Assembly (NCBI GenBank): GCA_023410675.1
Contig: JAEYPM010000110.1
Span: forward strand, 6,647 to 70,646
Reading direction: 5' to 3'
DNA length: 64,000 nucleotides
Source: Bacillota bacterium
Lineage (GTDB): Bacteria > Bacillota > Clostridia > Lachnospirales > Cellulosilyticaceae
A program made the translations under genes and the position numbers. The notes below the pieces were generated by a model that was not told where the DNA came from, did not search any database, and saw nothing but the letters and a program-made list of their open reading frames with translations. Shown piece after piece: positions 9,292-18,716 of this stretch. Position 1 is the first letter of the stretch; the number at the start of each line of letters is the position of its first letter.

Positions 9292-10338
9292 CTATGATTT
9301 CTTTTGCTTATCCTTTTCTTTGATATTAACATTATCATTATGTTCATTGGTTTTTATATTTAAGGTGCTCTCACACTGGCTCATTTTCTCTTTAGCTAAA
9401 TATTCATACTCTATTTTTTTCACTCTATATAATAATTCATCATTGATTTTCCTATTTGCTGCTATAGCATCTGCAATCAAAGCAAAGAATATGGCTTGCA
9501 CGCCTATTGTAATAGTAATAGAACTAAGAATTAAAGACTGTGTATGCCCTGAACCATCTCCACTAAAGAAGAAAAACAAATATCTTATACCAATACCAAG
9601 ACCAAGCATTATAAAAAGTAGCCCAGTAGTTAAAAATATACTTAATGGTTTTACCATGGAATAAGTACGTATAATAGTAACTGCAGACCTTTTTATATAA
9701 CTATACATACTCTTGAATAACCTAGATTCTCTTAGCTTGTCATTTGTACCAATTTTAACATTTTCAATGCCTAACTTTTTATGTCCTGCATCTATGATTG
9801 TCTCTAAAGTATATGTATACTCAGATACTACATTAATCTTCATTGCAGCATCCCTACTATATGCTCTAAAGCCACTTGTTGTATCAGAAACTTCTGTATG
9901 AGAAGCTTGTCTCACTACAAAGCTACCTAACTTCTGTAGTTTTTTCTTTAAAGTTGAAAAATGTCCTATAGAATCTGTGTCTCTATCTCCTACTACAATT
10001 TCTGCCTTACCATCTAATATAGGTCTAACTAGCTTTTCTACATCATAGCCACTATACTGATTGTCTCCATCTGTATTAACAATAATATCAGCACCTAGCT
10101 TAAGACAAGCATCAATCCCTGCCATAAACCCTCTAGCTAAGCCTCTGTTGTTTGGGAAACTAACTATATGGTGTATTCCTAAACTTCTTGCAACTTGTAC
10201 TGTATTGTCTTTACTTCCATCATTGATGATTAGGTACTCTATAGTATCTATGCCCTCTATACTTTTAGGCAGCTGTGAAAATGTAATGGGTAAGGTCTCT
10301 TCCTCATTATAACATGGTATTTGAATAATTAGTTTCAT
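9292..10338 (-). CDS. Dolichol-phosphate-mannose-synthase-like GT2 (GtrB/DPM1 type)
   Basis: 348 residues. IIQIPCYNEEETLPITF, LIINDGSKDNT, NNRGLARGFMAGIDACLKLGAD and the DXD-like NTDGDNQYSG are classic DPM1-type motifs, and SDTTSGFRAYSRDA follows. Two membrane spans (about residues 230-255 and 268-290) precede a charged, lysine-rich tail of about 55 residues. Family members transfer a sugar from a nucleotide donor to undecaprenyl phosphate on the inner membrane face. The neighbouring GT-C protein (10405-12324) is a natural user of such lipid-linked sugar. Which sugar is not visible. Confidence 0.85.
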   Translation of the reverse strand: MKLIIQIPCYNEEETLPITFSQLPKSIEGIDTIEYLIINDGSKDNTVQVARSLGIHHIVSFPNNRGLARGFMAGIDACLKLGADIIVNTDGDNQYSGYDVEKLVRPILDGKAEIVVGDRDTDSIGHFSTLKKKLQKLGSFVVRQASHTEVSDTTSGFRAYSRDAAMKINVVSEYTYTLETIIDAGHKKLGIENVKIGTNDKLRESRLFKSMYSYIKRSAVTIIRTYSMVKPLSIFLTTGLLFIMLGLGIGIRYLFFFFSGDGSGHTQSLILSSITITIGVQAIFFALIADAIAANRKINDELLYRVKKIEYEYLAKEKMSQCESTLNIKTNEHNDNVNIKEKDKQKKS

Positions 10339-10404
10339 TATAGCTTTCTCCCTCTTATGATAACATGATATGTTCTACCAAAATTGTCTTTTTCCTTGCT
10401 ATGG

Positions 10405-12324
10405 CTATTCTATTTGTTTTGTGAGATTATTGATAGAGATATATTCTCCTTCATTAGTTTTTACAATTATTGTAATATACTGAGTTGTATCTTGCAATAA
10501 AACACGAGCATTAAATCCACTTCTTAATGCATTATTATCATTAAAATATATTGCTACATCTGGTCTTTCATATCTTTCACTGATATCTGCCAAAATATCA
10601 TTATTTTGATCGACTACATATATTGCTTTTATGTTATCCCTCACTGAATATAGCCATCCCGATATAGCCATTTTCTTATCTTCTATTTTATTAAAACTAT
10701 CTATATTGCCATTTATAGCATAGCCTAGCTCTACAACTGGCCTCAGCTTAGCTTCTTTTAACATTTGCGTTTCATTTGTAAAATCCTTCTTAGCAAACTC
10801 GTCCTTTTTCCTAACAATCTTATACAAATAGTTATTTCCATAGTTAATGATTAAATCCATTTCATAGGTTTTCATAAGTGGCTCAATCTGCTGATTCCCT
10901 GACATTACGCCATATGGATCTACAACAAAATACATGTTGTTTAGTTCATCAAAAGTATCGATTTTTACTTTTTCTAGATCATAAAATTTCACTTGACTAG
11001 CAAAGGCTATTACTGGATTTTGCCACCAAGAATATCCAAAAAACTTAGATTCTTTAGGTAGCCCCTTGACATATTCACTCATAAGCATAACTTCTGTCTT
11101 TTCTTGAGTGTCTTCTAAGACTAGCTTCGGAACATTTCGCACTCTAATAAAAAGCGTTAAGATAATGATGGAGATCGTAAGTATTACTTTAGCCTTCTGC
11201 TTATTATTGTAGGAATAATAGGCAATCTTTAATACAGAGATTAAGGTACTAATAAGGAGCACAATAATCCCTATTATTATTCTTCTTGGCCATAATTTTG
11301 AAGTTGGATGAAATAATAGCCACCAACCAAGATACGCCATTGAAATACACCATAACAAGATTTCACTGTATTTGATTTTAGAATAGTTCTTTTTGAAAAA
11401 GTTATATAATGCAGATATAGGAATGATTAAGTTAATAAGTGTAATGAAAACAAAAACTATTTTATTATAGCTAAAAAGATTACAGAGCGTATCATAGTGA
11501 ATCAGCAGTTTGTCCAGTCGGCTTTGAGGGGTCTCATATCCTTTTACTACTCCAGTTTGTTTCAATATAGTAGATAGCTGTGTAGTCGTGCTCTCTATAT
11601 AAGGATCAACCCCTAACTGAGATAGCTTAAATAGTTCAAAGCAAGCAAATATCGCTATAAAGGAAAAAAACACAATTAAATAATTCCTAAGCTTAACCTT
11701 CTTTAGAAAAATGAGATCACAAATACCTAGCAAAGCAATAAATGGAAACGCTATCATAATAACTGTCTTAGTTAATACCCCTGCTCCTAGGCAAACACCC
11801 ATTAGTAATGCATCCATTGTTTTATTATTCTCCGTAAGCTTATCATACAATATAATACTTAACATAAGAAATACATAAGTTGCTATTTCTCCATATAGAC
11901 CAAACACAGTGTCATAAAAATATGGAAGAGTAACTAATATCCAAAACATAATAATGGTTATCATGTAATTATTATATTTTTTGTATATAAAATAACATGT
12001 TAGATATATTGCTAACATCATATATATTAATGCTACTATGTTTCCTGCAACAAAGTTGTTGCCCAATAAGTAGAACATTAAAGTCGTTGGAAATATTATA
12101 GTGCATCCACTTTGTATTACTAGATCAAATTTTATATCTTGATCATAACTCGTAGCATAAGTTCCATGTAAAAATAAGTTATTAGGAACTTGGAGATTCA
12201 TTGCTCCATCAAATGAGGGGATGCTATGTAGTGATAATATTATCCCATGAACGACGATATATATAAAAGAAATGATTAACAATATCTTAAACAACTTATT
12301 GATCTGACTGGTTTCTACTTTCAT
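10405..12324 (-). CDS. Large polytopic GT-C-type glycosyltransferase with C-terminal beta module
   Basis: 639 residues from ATG 12324; an in-frame GTG at 12330 is possible but sits only 4 bases from AGGTGA. There are ten or more hydrophobic spans over residues 15-385. The first outer loop carries SIPSFDGAMNLQVPNNLF, the position where ArnT/PMT-like GT-C enzymes keep an acidic catalytic residue. Residues ~390-520 are a soluble domain. The last 100 residues form a separate beta module (SGWLYSVRDNIKAIYVVD, then ERYERPDVAIYF and SGFNARV) that recurs at the N-terminus of the WbsX-like protein. Predicted to glycosylate a polymer or protein outside the membrane from a lipid-linked donor; family assignment is moderate. 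Confidence 0.7.
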   Translation of the reverse strand: MKVETSQINKLFKILLIISFIYIVVHGIILSLHSIPSFDGAMNLQVPNNLFLHGTYATSYDQDIKFDLVIQSGCTIIFPTTLMFYLLGNNFVAGNIVALIYMMLAIYLTCYFIYKKYNNYMITIIMFWILVTLPYFYDTVFGLYGEIATYVFLMLSIILYDKLTENNKTMDALLMGVCLGAGVLTKTVIMIAFPFIALLGICDLIFLKKVKLRNYLIVFFSFIAIFACFELFKLSQLGVDPYIESTTTQLSTILKQTGVVKGYETPQSRLDKLLIHYDTLCNLFSYNKIVFVFITLINLIIPISALYNFFKKNYSKIKYSEILLWCISMAYLGWWLLFHPTSKLWPRRIIIGIIVLLISTLISVLKIAYYSYNNKQKAKVILTISIIILTLFIRVRNVPKLVLEDTQEKTEVMLMSEYVKGLPKESKFFGYSWWQNPVIAFASQVKFYDLEKVKIDTFDELNNMYFVVDPYGVMSGNQQIEPLMKTYEMDLIINYGNNYLYKIVRKKDEFAKKDFTNETQMLKEAKLRPVVELGYAINGNIDSFNKIEDKKMAISGWLYSVRDNIKAIYVVDQNNDILADISERYERPDVAIYFNDNNALRSGFNARVLLQDTTQYITIIVKTNEGEYISINNLTKQIE

Positions 12325-12366
12325 TTTCACTGTTTCACCTACATATATAGTATTATTTACCGAAAA

Positions 12367-13230
12367 TCAACTTATTCTCCAAATATGTGCGATATCTGGA
12401 TTGTGTAGTATTTCTTGTATAAAATATTGCCATACTTCTGTACTAGGAATACAAGGATTACTAAACTTTCTACTTTTAATTCTTTTACAATAATTAACGA
12501 GCACTTCCATGCTTTCTTTCCAGCAAAGCTCTTCATCTTTCTGAAGTTCTTTAAAGGAATTTGTTTCATGTAATCGGTAGAGATAACTTGTGCCCTCTAC
12601 ATAAATAGGTTCAGTAATTAAAGAACATCTTAAAATAAAATCCCAATCATGAATATATTGATACTCTCTAAATAAACCTACTTCCTTATACAATCTTCTT
12701 GTAAACATCATATTGCCCGTACTAATTGCTACATTATCTGTTAATAGTGCCATATTGATGGTCGGGTATTTGAAAACCTTTTGTTGCAATTCATTGTAAT
12801 AATGCCACTCTTCATTGCGTAATATCTTTGAGCTTCCATCAATAGTGTCTACCTTACTAAAGCTTATTTCTGCACTTTTTAGCTCCATTTCATGAGTCAT
12901 TAAACGAAAACGATTGGGCTCAAATAAATCATCTGTATTAATAATTGTTAGGTAATGGCCTTTTGCTATAGCTAGTCCCTCATTAATACTACTATAAGCT
13001 CCTTGATTTTTGCTATGTTTAATAAATGTAATACCTCCGTTAAAGGCTTGTTTTATGTTCTCTTGACTTAGGGTATCTTCTATGATTCTAACTGTTTGAT
13101 CAGGTGACTTATCATCAATAATAATTAATTCCTTATTGGGATAGTCTTGTTCAGCAATTGATTTAATACATTTCTCTATATATTTCTCATGCTTATATGC
13201 TGGTGCTACTACAGAGACTAATTCACTCAT
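12367..13230 (-). CDS. Family 2 glycosyltransferase
   Basis: 287 residues with VSVVAPAYKHEKYIEKCIKS at the start, LIIIDDKSPDQT, the metal-binding INTDDLFEPNRF (about residue 97) and the acceptor-side YIHDWDFILRCSL. This is a complete cytoplasmic GT-A enzyme without membrane spans. The start lies 4 bases after the WbsX-like gene, whose stop overlaps this gene's AGGTGA ribosome site, so the two are probably coupled. Specificity unknown. Confidence 0.87.
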   Translation of the reverse strand: MSELVSVVAPAYKHEKYIEKCIKSIAEQDYPNKELIIIDDKSPDQTVRIIEDTLSQENIKQAFNGGITFIKHSKNQGAYSSINEGLAIAKGHYLTIINTDDLFEPNRFRLMTHEMELKSAEISFSKVDTIDGSSKILRNEEWHYYNELQQKVFKYPTINMALLTDNVAISTGNMMFTRRLYKEVGLFREYQYIHDWDFILRCSLITEPIYVEGTSYLYRLHETNSFKELQKDEELCWKESMEVLVNYCKRIKSRKFSNPCIPSTEVWQYFIQEILHNPDIAHIWRIS

Positions 13231-13234
13231 TTCA

Positions 13235-15370
13235 TCACCTACTTTCTAACACCTCTTTTGTAATTTTCAAAAATGTATCTCCATACTTCTCGTCTGGTTC
13301 TAAATAAGTTCCCTCAGCCCATTCATTCCATGCATTAATAAATATTATTTGCTCATCTTTATTATTAAAGAGCATTGCATATTCTTTGATTCTTAATAAC
13401 CACCTTTTGTAGTCTTCTGGACTAAAGTTATCAAATATAAATGCTTTTTGCATCCTTCTTGCTGTATTGTCCCACTGCAACATACACCCTCTAAACATCG
13501 TATAATCATACCAAGTTAAATCTCTATTGGCTAATTCACTATAATCATAAATATTGCCACTAAAGTCGCTAACCATATTATGAGTAGCAGAGGAAATATT
13601 ATTTGCATTTACATCGTGTGGTGGGAACTCTATCATGGCATCTGCCCCATATTGCTCTGGTGATGTAACGCCAGTATGCTTGACTATAGCAACATAAATA
13701 TCATCTATTCCGTATTCTTTTACTGTTTCCCTCCATTTTTTAATAGTCTGTTTGCCATCATGGAGCAGTTGAACCTTATAAATGAGAATAAGCGGCTTAT
13801 TATTTATTCTTATATAACGCTCATCCTTAATTATTTCAATAATATCCTTAATAAATCTTTCATCTGAATCTTGTTCATGAACCTGCTCTATGATAATCTC
13901 ATGTTGCATGCCATCCCATCTTTTCGTCCAATTTTCATTGGCCCAGCAAACACAAAATGGCAAGTCAATATTTTTATTCTTCATTAAATTTTCTAATGGT
14001 TTTTCAAGTAGCCTCTTACCATTAAACCAATAGTAATAATAACACAAACCATATACATTATATTCTTTTGCTAGCTGAGCTTGTTGATATTGTATATCTT
14101 TATTTTCTACTAGGTTATAGTAACCTAATTTACCTGGCGTTCTTGGCTGATTGTGCCCTTCAAACATAGGTACGGCTCGTCTTACATTGGTCCACTCAGT
14201 AAAGCCTTTTCCCCAATACTTATCGTTTTCTGGAATACAATGAAATTGAGGCAAGTAAAAGGCTATTGCTTTCACACTGCTATTTTGACTTTTTATAAGC
14301 CTTTTGTGAACAAGCACTTTATTGATATAACAAATGTTCCACTTTTCTAATGGAAAATCTCTTAAATAATGCTCTAAATCATATGCGCAATAAATGTCCT
14401 TTTTAACTGCATAAAGACCTCTTGTAATGACTTTTTCCTTTAATTGATTAAGAGGAATATCTTTTTTACTAATTCTTGTATGATATTGCTCTTCTTCAAC
14501 GAAATCATAATCACCATATACAATGTCTGGCTCCATTGATATATTGATATACTCCATAATATGTGCAAAAGATGTTTTACATAAAATATCATCTAAACAA
14601 TAGCTTACCAGATAATCCCAGTCTTGTATGTTCTCTTTTATATCTTGTTTAATAATACATTTATGTTCAAAGTTAACTTGTTGCAACCTGTCTTTAATGA
14701 TTTGTTCTAAGCTTTCATTTTTTAATACAAATAAAACTTTAAACTGATTGTATATTTGTTTATCTAAAGATTCTATTGCAATAGCAAATTCTTCTTGCCA
14801 TTCATTGACTTCAATAATAACCCCTATATTAGGTTTGTTTTTCTGTATATCTAGCCATTCTTGTGGTATATCTACTTCTTCATATTTATAATTATAAACA
14901 TATGGTTTTATATTTTCTTGTTGCTCTTGACTCTTGTTAAGTTTATAAATTACTTTTTTAATAGTAGCTTTAAATCCTATTGTTTTTATATTTAATACCA
15001 ATTTATTTAAATTGTATTTATTTACATGGTTAAGGATACTACGTTCTCTTTTATATTTATTTATTCTCTTCTTAAGATCTTGTATTAAAAATTCTTCTTG
15101 ATTTGCCTCATTCTTAAAAACAAGCTTTAAAGTTTTTCCTTTTATCTTAACTTTAATTTGAAATCCTCTGCTAATATTGTCATCTATTTGGAGATATTCA
15201 TTTACATCTTGCCTGAAAATAGCATCTATTTGTGCCGTCTTGACAATATTATTATCCATATATATTTCTATATTGTCCTCACTATTACAATATGTCCATC
15301 CCTGTATATTTATATAAAAGTCTGAATCCTCTTTTGCTATTTTTATATTTTCAATATTATATTTTGCCAC
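13235..15370 (-). CDS. WbsX-like / GH99-like glycan protein fused to a degenerate GT2-like region
   Basis: 711 residues from a GTG start (15368-15370) with a GGGTGA site. Three parts are visible. Residues 1-90 are a beta module (YINIQGWTYCNSEDNIEIY, later FRQDVNEYL and SRGFQIKV). Residues ~180-360 resemble a GT-A core (NIGVIIEVNEWQEEFAIAI, DIVYGDYDF) but lack a clean DXD. Residues ~368-705 are a WbsX/GH99-like domain beginning KAIAFYLPQFHCIPENDKYW and GFTEWTNVRRAVPMFEGH, ending FINAWNEWAEGTYLEPD. Such domains are widespread in O-antigen and rhamnan clusters. Whether this one transfers or hydrolyses is unproven. Confidence 0.82.
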   Translation of the reverse strand: MAKYNIENIKIAKEDSDFYINIQGWTYCNSEDNIEIYMDNNIVKTAQIDAIFRQDVNEYLQIDDNISRGFQIKVKIKGKTLKLVFKNEANQEEFLIQDLKKRINKYKRERSILNHVNKYNLNKLVLNIKTIGFKATIKKVIYKLNKSQEQQENIKPYVYNYKYEEVDIPQEWLDIQKNKPNIGVIIEVNEWQEEFAIAIESLDKQIYNQFKVLFVLKNESLEQIIKDRLQQVNFEHKCIIKQDIKENIQDWDYLVSYCLDDILCKTSFAHIMEYINISMEPDIVYGDYDFVEEEQYHTRISKKDIPLNQLKEKVITRGLYAVKKDIYCAYDLEHYLRDFPLEKWNICYINKVLVHKRLIKSQNSSVKAIAFYLPQFHCIPENDKYWGKGFTEWTNVRRAVPMFEGHNQPRTPGKLGYYNLVENKDIQYQQAQLAKEYNVYGLCYYYYWFNGKRLLEKPLENLMKNKNIDLPFCVCWANENWTKRWDGMQHEIIIEQVHEQDSDERFIKDIIEIIKDERYIRINNKPLILIYKVQLLHDGKQTIKKWRETVKEYGIDDIYVAIVKHTGVTSPEQYGADAMIEFPPHDVNANNISSATHNMVSDFSGNIYDYSELANRDLTWYDYTMFRGCMLQWDNTARRMQKAFIFDNFSPEDYKRWLLRIKEYAMLFNNKDEQIIFINAWNEWAEGTYLEPDEKYGDTFLKITKEVLESR

Positions 15371-15403
15371 TATATCACCCTATTATCATGAATATCTCTG
15401 GGC

Positions 15404-15435
15404 AAACTATATATTCAATCCATAGTATATAGTTT
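15404..15435. repeat. Intercistronic stem-loop
   Basis: AAACTATATA (15404-15413) and TATATAGTTT (15426-15435) form a perfect 10-bp stem around a 12-base loop in the 87-base gap between the methyltransferase and WbsX-like genes. There is no T-run on the minus strand, so it is not a standard terminator. It could be an mRNA processing or stability element within the operon; that is inference. Confidence 0.5.
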
Positions 15436-15457
15436 ACCTAGAATACATCCATATATT

Positions 15458-17338
15458 TTAATATTTTTTTACTAGCTTTCTATATTTAGTATAAAGTTTC
15501 CATACTTTTGTATTCTCTACAGCTTTTATATAATCAACCTTTGCCTCTAGTTCTTTCATAAGTTCTTCAATATTCTTTTGCTTCTCATCATTTGCTACTT
15601 GTAAATGATTAATCTTATCCACTAATCCCGTAATATTGTTGTCTTTTTGATTTATTTGTTGTACCAGTTCATTTATAGCATTTTCTTTTTGATTTATTTG
15701 TAGTGATAACTCTTTTATAGCATCCTCTTTTTGTATTACATAAGATGATAATGTCTCAATGTTCTCCTTGTTATTGCCTATATAATTACATAGATCCTCT
15801 ATAAATTTTATTTCAAAATCTTCATTGATAATCTCTGCATCAATTTCCAAATACTTGATAACATTTTTATCCAAATTATCTACAATAAGCTGAGAATCAT
15901 CATGTAGAAATATATAGTTCCCATTAAAACATACTGTGGCATTATTCTTAATATTCAATGGATCAAGCTCTATTATGGAATCATTTTCATAAACAAGTTT
16001 TATCTTATTTATTTTTACAACTAAATATTTATTGGACATATCAATTCTAAGATTTTGAACGCGTTTATTTATTTGTATTTTGGATTTCCCAGCTTCATTT
16101 AAGGTAAATGAAAGGGTTTCTTGATCATTAAATCCTTCGCCTATATCTAAATAGATCATTCTTAATGGATCTTGCCTAGAATCTTCTTTGGTGAAATTAT
16201 TTTTGCATTCATCATGTATATATCTATATAATATCTTTGGTGTGATCCCATATTTTATTACATTATATTTTATTGTAATACTGCTTATCACCATTGTTTC
16301 TAGTAACGGAATATAAAACTGTGGATCTGTATTAATAAAAACATATTTATTATTTTGCTTCATTTCAGCATTTGAAGTTACTTGATTTATTACATCCCTT
16401 TCATGCCCATCACTATCTGTAACAATAATGGAGTGCAAGTCAATAATGGCATTTATATCAATAGGATCAAACCTAAGTTCATCTATTAAACACATACTTG
16501 GTAAACTTACTTTTATAGCAACAGTTTCATTGTTTGGCAGTATTCGTTGTTCGATACTATTGCTTTCAGTAAAAGTTTCCATTTTTTGTTTGTAAAATAG
16601 TTGAGCTTTATAGCCTTTAAGGTTACTAGAATCATCTGAATATAAATAAAGGCTATTCAAATATTCATGCCGATCTAGTTGAAGATTGCTTGCTACTACC
16701 ACAAAATACTTAGCATTATTCAACTTATTTTTCTCGTCTATTAATAATTTTATCTCTTGAGTGCTTATATCCTCTTCTATTAATGTTGATGTTTCTCCTA
16801 TATATTGACCATATAGTTTTTGAAATTTAAATTCTGTATCTATAAATTTAATAAATTCATCTTTATAAAATTCCTTGATATGATATTCATTTTTATACTG
16901 ATCTCTGTCAGAATATATCTCTTTATTAGGCGTGGATATGATAAATAATCCATCCTCTTTTAAAACCCTTTTAACTTCTTTAAGAAAAAGTATTTGTATA
17001 TCTTCTTCTACATGTTCTATCGTTTCGAATGATACAACAACATCAAAAGAGTGATCTTCAAAAGGAAGGTTTGCTATACTTGCACAAGTAAAACTTATTT
17101 TATTTGACTGATACTTATTTTTTGCATTGTCTATCGCTTCTTCAGAAATATCAATTCCTACACACTTAGAAGCATATTGTGATAAAATGTTCGTTCCATA
17201 TCCTTCTCCACAAGCAGCGTCGAGTACTACCTTGTTGTGGACCAGTTGACTTATATCAACATATCTATGGAAATGCTCCATCACAGTTTCCGATCCCATA
17301 ATAATATCAGGCATAAATCTTTCACCTGTATAATTCAT
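15458..17338 (-). CDS. SAM-dependent methyltransferase with C-terminal coiled coil; candidate chain-terminating ruler
   Basis: 626 residues from ATG 17338; the frame extends five codons further, but GGAGG at about 17347-17351 fits the MNYTGERFMP start. Residues ~35-150 are a class I methyltransferase (VLDAACGEGYGTNILSQYA, then DVVSFETIEHV). Residues ~235-500 are a beta-rich region of unknown function. Residues ~515-600 are a coiled coil with three near-identical 14-residue units (KEDAIKELSLQINQ, KENAINELVQQINQ, KDNNITGLVDKINH). A methyltransferase plus coiled coil next to an exporter ATPase with a C-terminal binding domain recalls WbdD of E. coli O9a and WsaE of slg loci, which cap the chain and set its length. 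That role is inference. Confidence 0.8.
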   Translation of the reverse strand: MNYTGERFMPDIIMGSETVMEHFHRYVDISQLVHNKVVLDAACGEGYGTNILSQYASKCVGIDISEEAIDNAKNKYQSNKISFTCASIANLPFEDHSFDVVVSFETIEHVEEDIQILFLKEVKRVLKEDGLFIISTPNKEIYSDRDQYKNEYHIKEFYKDEFIKFIDTEFKFQKLYGQYIGETSTLIEEDISTQEIKLLIDEKNKLNNAKYFVVVASNLQLDRHEYLNSLYLYSDDSSNLKGYKAQLFYKQKMETFTESNSIEQRILPNNETVAIKVSLPSMCLIDELRFDPIDINAIIDLHSIIVTDSDGHERDVINQVTSNAEMKQNNKYVFINTDPQFYIPLLETMVISSITIKYNVIKYGITPKILYRYIHDECKNNFTKEDSRQDPLRMIYLDIGEGFNDQETLSFTLNEAGKSKIQINKRVQNLRIDMSNKYLVVKINKIKLVYENDSIIELDPLNIKNNATVCFNGNYIFLHDDSQLIVDNLDKNVIKYLEIDAEIINEDFEIKFIEDLCNYIGNNKENIETLSSYVIQKEDAIKELSLQINQKENAINELVQQINQKDNNITGLVDKINHLQVANDEKQKNIEELMKELEAKVDYIKAVENTKVWKLYTKYRKLVKKY

Positions 17339-17383
17339 ACTTTTTTCCTCCATAAAATTTCAAATTAAAATTAAAAGGTAATT

Positions 17384-18700
17384 CTATTCATAATATGATA
17401 CAGATTCAGAATGAAATTTGCAGATATAAGTTTCACTTGGTATTTCTATTAAAGAAAGATTATATCCCTCATTATAGATTACAACATTCGTTAGGTTGTG
17501 TAACCATGTAATAATCTTATGATTCAGCTGAGTGCCTTTTGCTATAGCAGGACTTATTAGATACTGTCCTTTCAATAATTTTGGAAGTAGGACTTTTATT
17601 TTTGCCTCTATAATCTCCCCTTTTTTTGCACTTATTGTATATTCATTATTACAAATATAGGTATTAAGACTAATCAAATTAATACCTTTATTATTTTCTA
17701 TCACACAGCCCATAATAATATGATCAATATCTATATTAAACTTGCCTACAATATGAAATGTATATTCATGGCATGTTGTCATTTCTTTTGTTATTTGTCC
17801 TTTTTCATCTGTTATAAAAAAGGATACTAGTTCTACCTCATCAGTAAGTATACTATCTGATGTAGACATTATTTTTGGATAAGAAACTGCATCATTACTT
17901 GTAAGCGTTTCTTGTGACAACACCTTAATCCCTTGACTTAAGGAATCGTCAACTGTATTGTTTCTAGCTTTAAACTGTTCATTCATATACATACTACAGA
18001 CTTTTTCTTTATCTCCAAATATTACTTGTTTTCCTCTATCTATCCATAGTACTCTAGAACACAATTGTCTAATACTTGCCATATCATGTGAAACAAATAA
18101 TATCGTAATGTCTTTTTCCTTTAGCTCTTCAAGTTTCTTGAAACACTTATTTTGGAAAAAGATATCCCCTACACTTAAGGCTTCATCTATGATTAAAATA
18201 TCAGGTTCCACATTAATTGCTACAGCAAAGGCAAGTCTAGCAAACATACCACTTGAGTAAGTTTTCACTGGCTGATTCAGAAATTCCCCAATGTCCGCGA
18301 ACTCAATTATTCCTTTAAGTCTTTCCTTCATTTGCTCTTTAGTAAAGCCCATCATGGTTCCATTTAAATAAATGTTTTCTAAGCCAGTATACTCAGGATT
18401 AAACCCTGCTCCAAGCTCTAGCAAAGAGGCTATTTTCCCATTTACTTGAATTTCTCCACTTGTTGCACTAAGAACGCCAGTTATTATTTTTAAGAGGGTG
18501 GATTTACCTGCTCCATTCGTGCCTATTATCCCTACTGTTTCACCTGATCTGACTTCAAAATCTATATGATCAAGTGCATAATGTTCCTTATGATATTTTT
18601 TGTGAAAAATACTTAATGATTCTTTAAGGCGATCTATTGGCTTATCATACAATTTATATAGCTTTATTAAGTTTTTCACTTTAATAACACTATCATTCAT
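17384..18700 (-). CDS. wzt: Polysaccharide ABC exporter, ATP-binding subunit (Wzt/TagH type)
   Basis: 438 residues from ATG 18700. An upstream TTG frame exists, but AGAGG nine bases before 18700 and a 16-base gap after the permease favour this start. Walker A is GTNGAGKST (about residue 60), the signature is YSSGMFARLAFA, and Walker B is ILIIDEALSVGD, followed by an H-loop in VSHD. The C-terminal ~180 residues (from about 255) form an additional beta domain of the kind that in Wzt recognises the capped end of the exported glycan. It energises export of undecaprenyl-PP-linked polysaccharide with the neighbouring permease. Confidence 0.9.
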   Translation of the reverse strand: MNDSVIKVKNLIKLYKLYDKPIDRLKESLSIFHKKYHKEHYALDHIDFEVRSGETVGIIGTNGAGKSTLLKIITGVLSATSGEIQVNGKIASLLELGAGFNPEYTGLENIYLNGTMMGFTKEQMKERLKGIIEFADIGEFLNQPVKTYSSGMFARLAFAVAINVEPDILIIDEALSVGDIFFQNKCFKKLEELKEKDITILFVSHDMASIRQLCSRVLWIDRGKQVIFGDKEKVCSMYMNEQFKARNNTVDDSLSQGIKVLSQETLTSNDAVSYPKIMSTSDSILTDEVELVSFFITDEKGQITKEMTTCHEYTFHIVGKFNIDIDHIIMGCVIENNKGINLISLNTYICNNEYTISAKKGEIIEAKIKVLLPKLLKGQYLISPAIAKGTQLNHKIITWLHNLTNVVIYNEGYNLSLIEIPSETYICKFHSESVSYYE

Positions 18701-18716
18701 TAATATATACCTCTTT

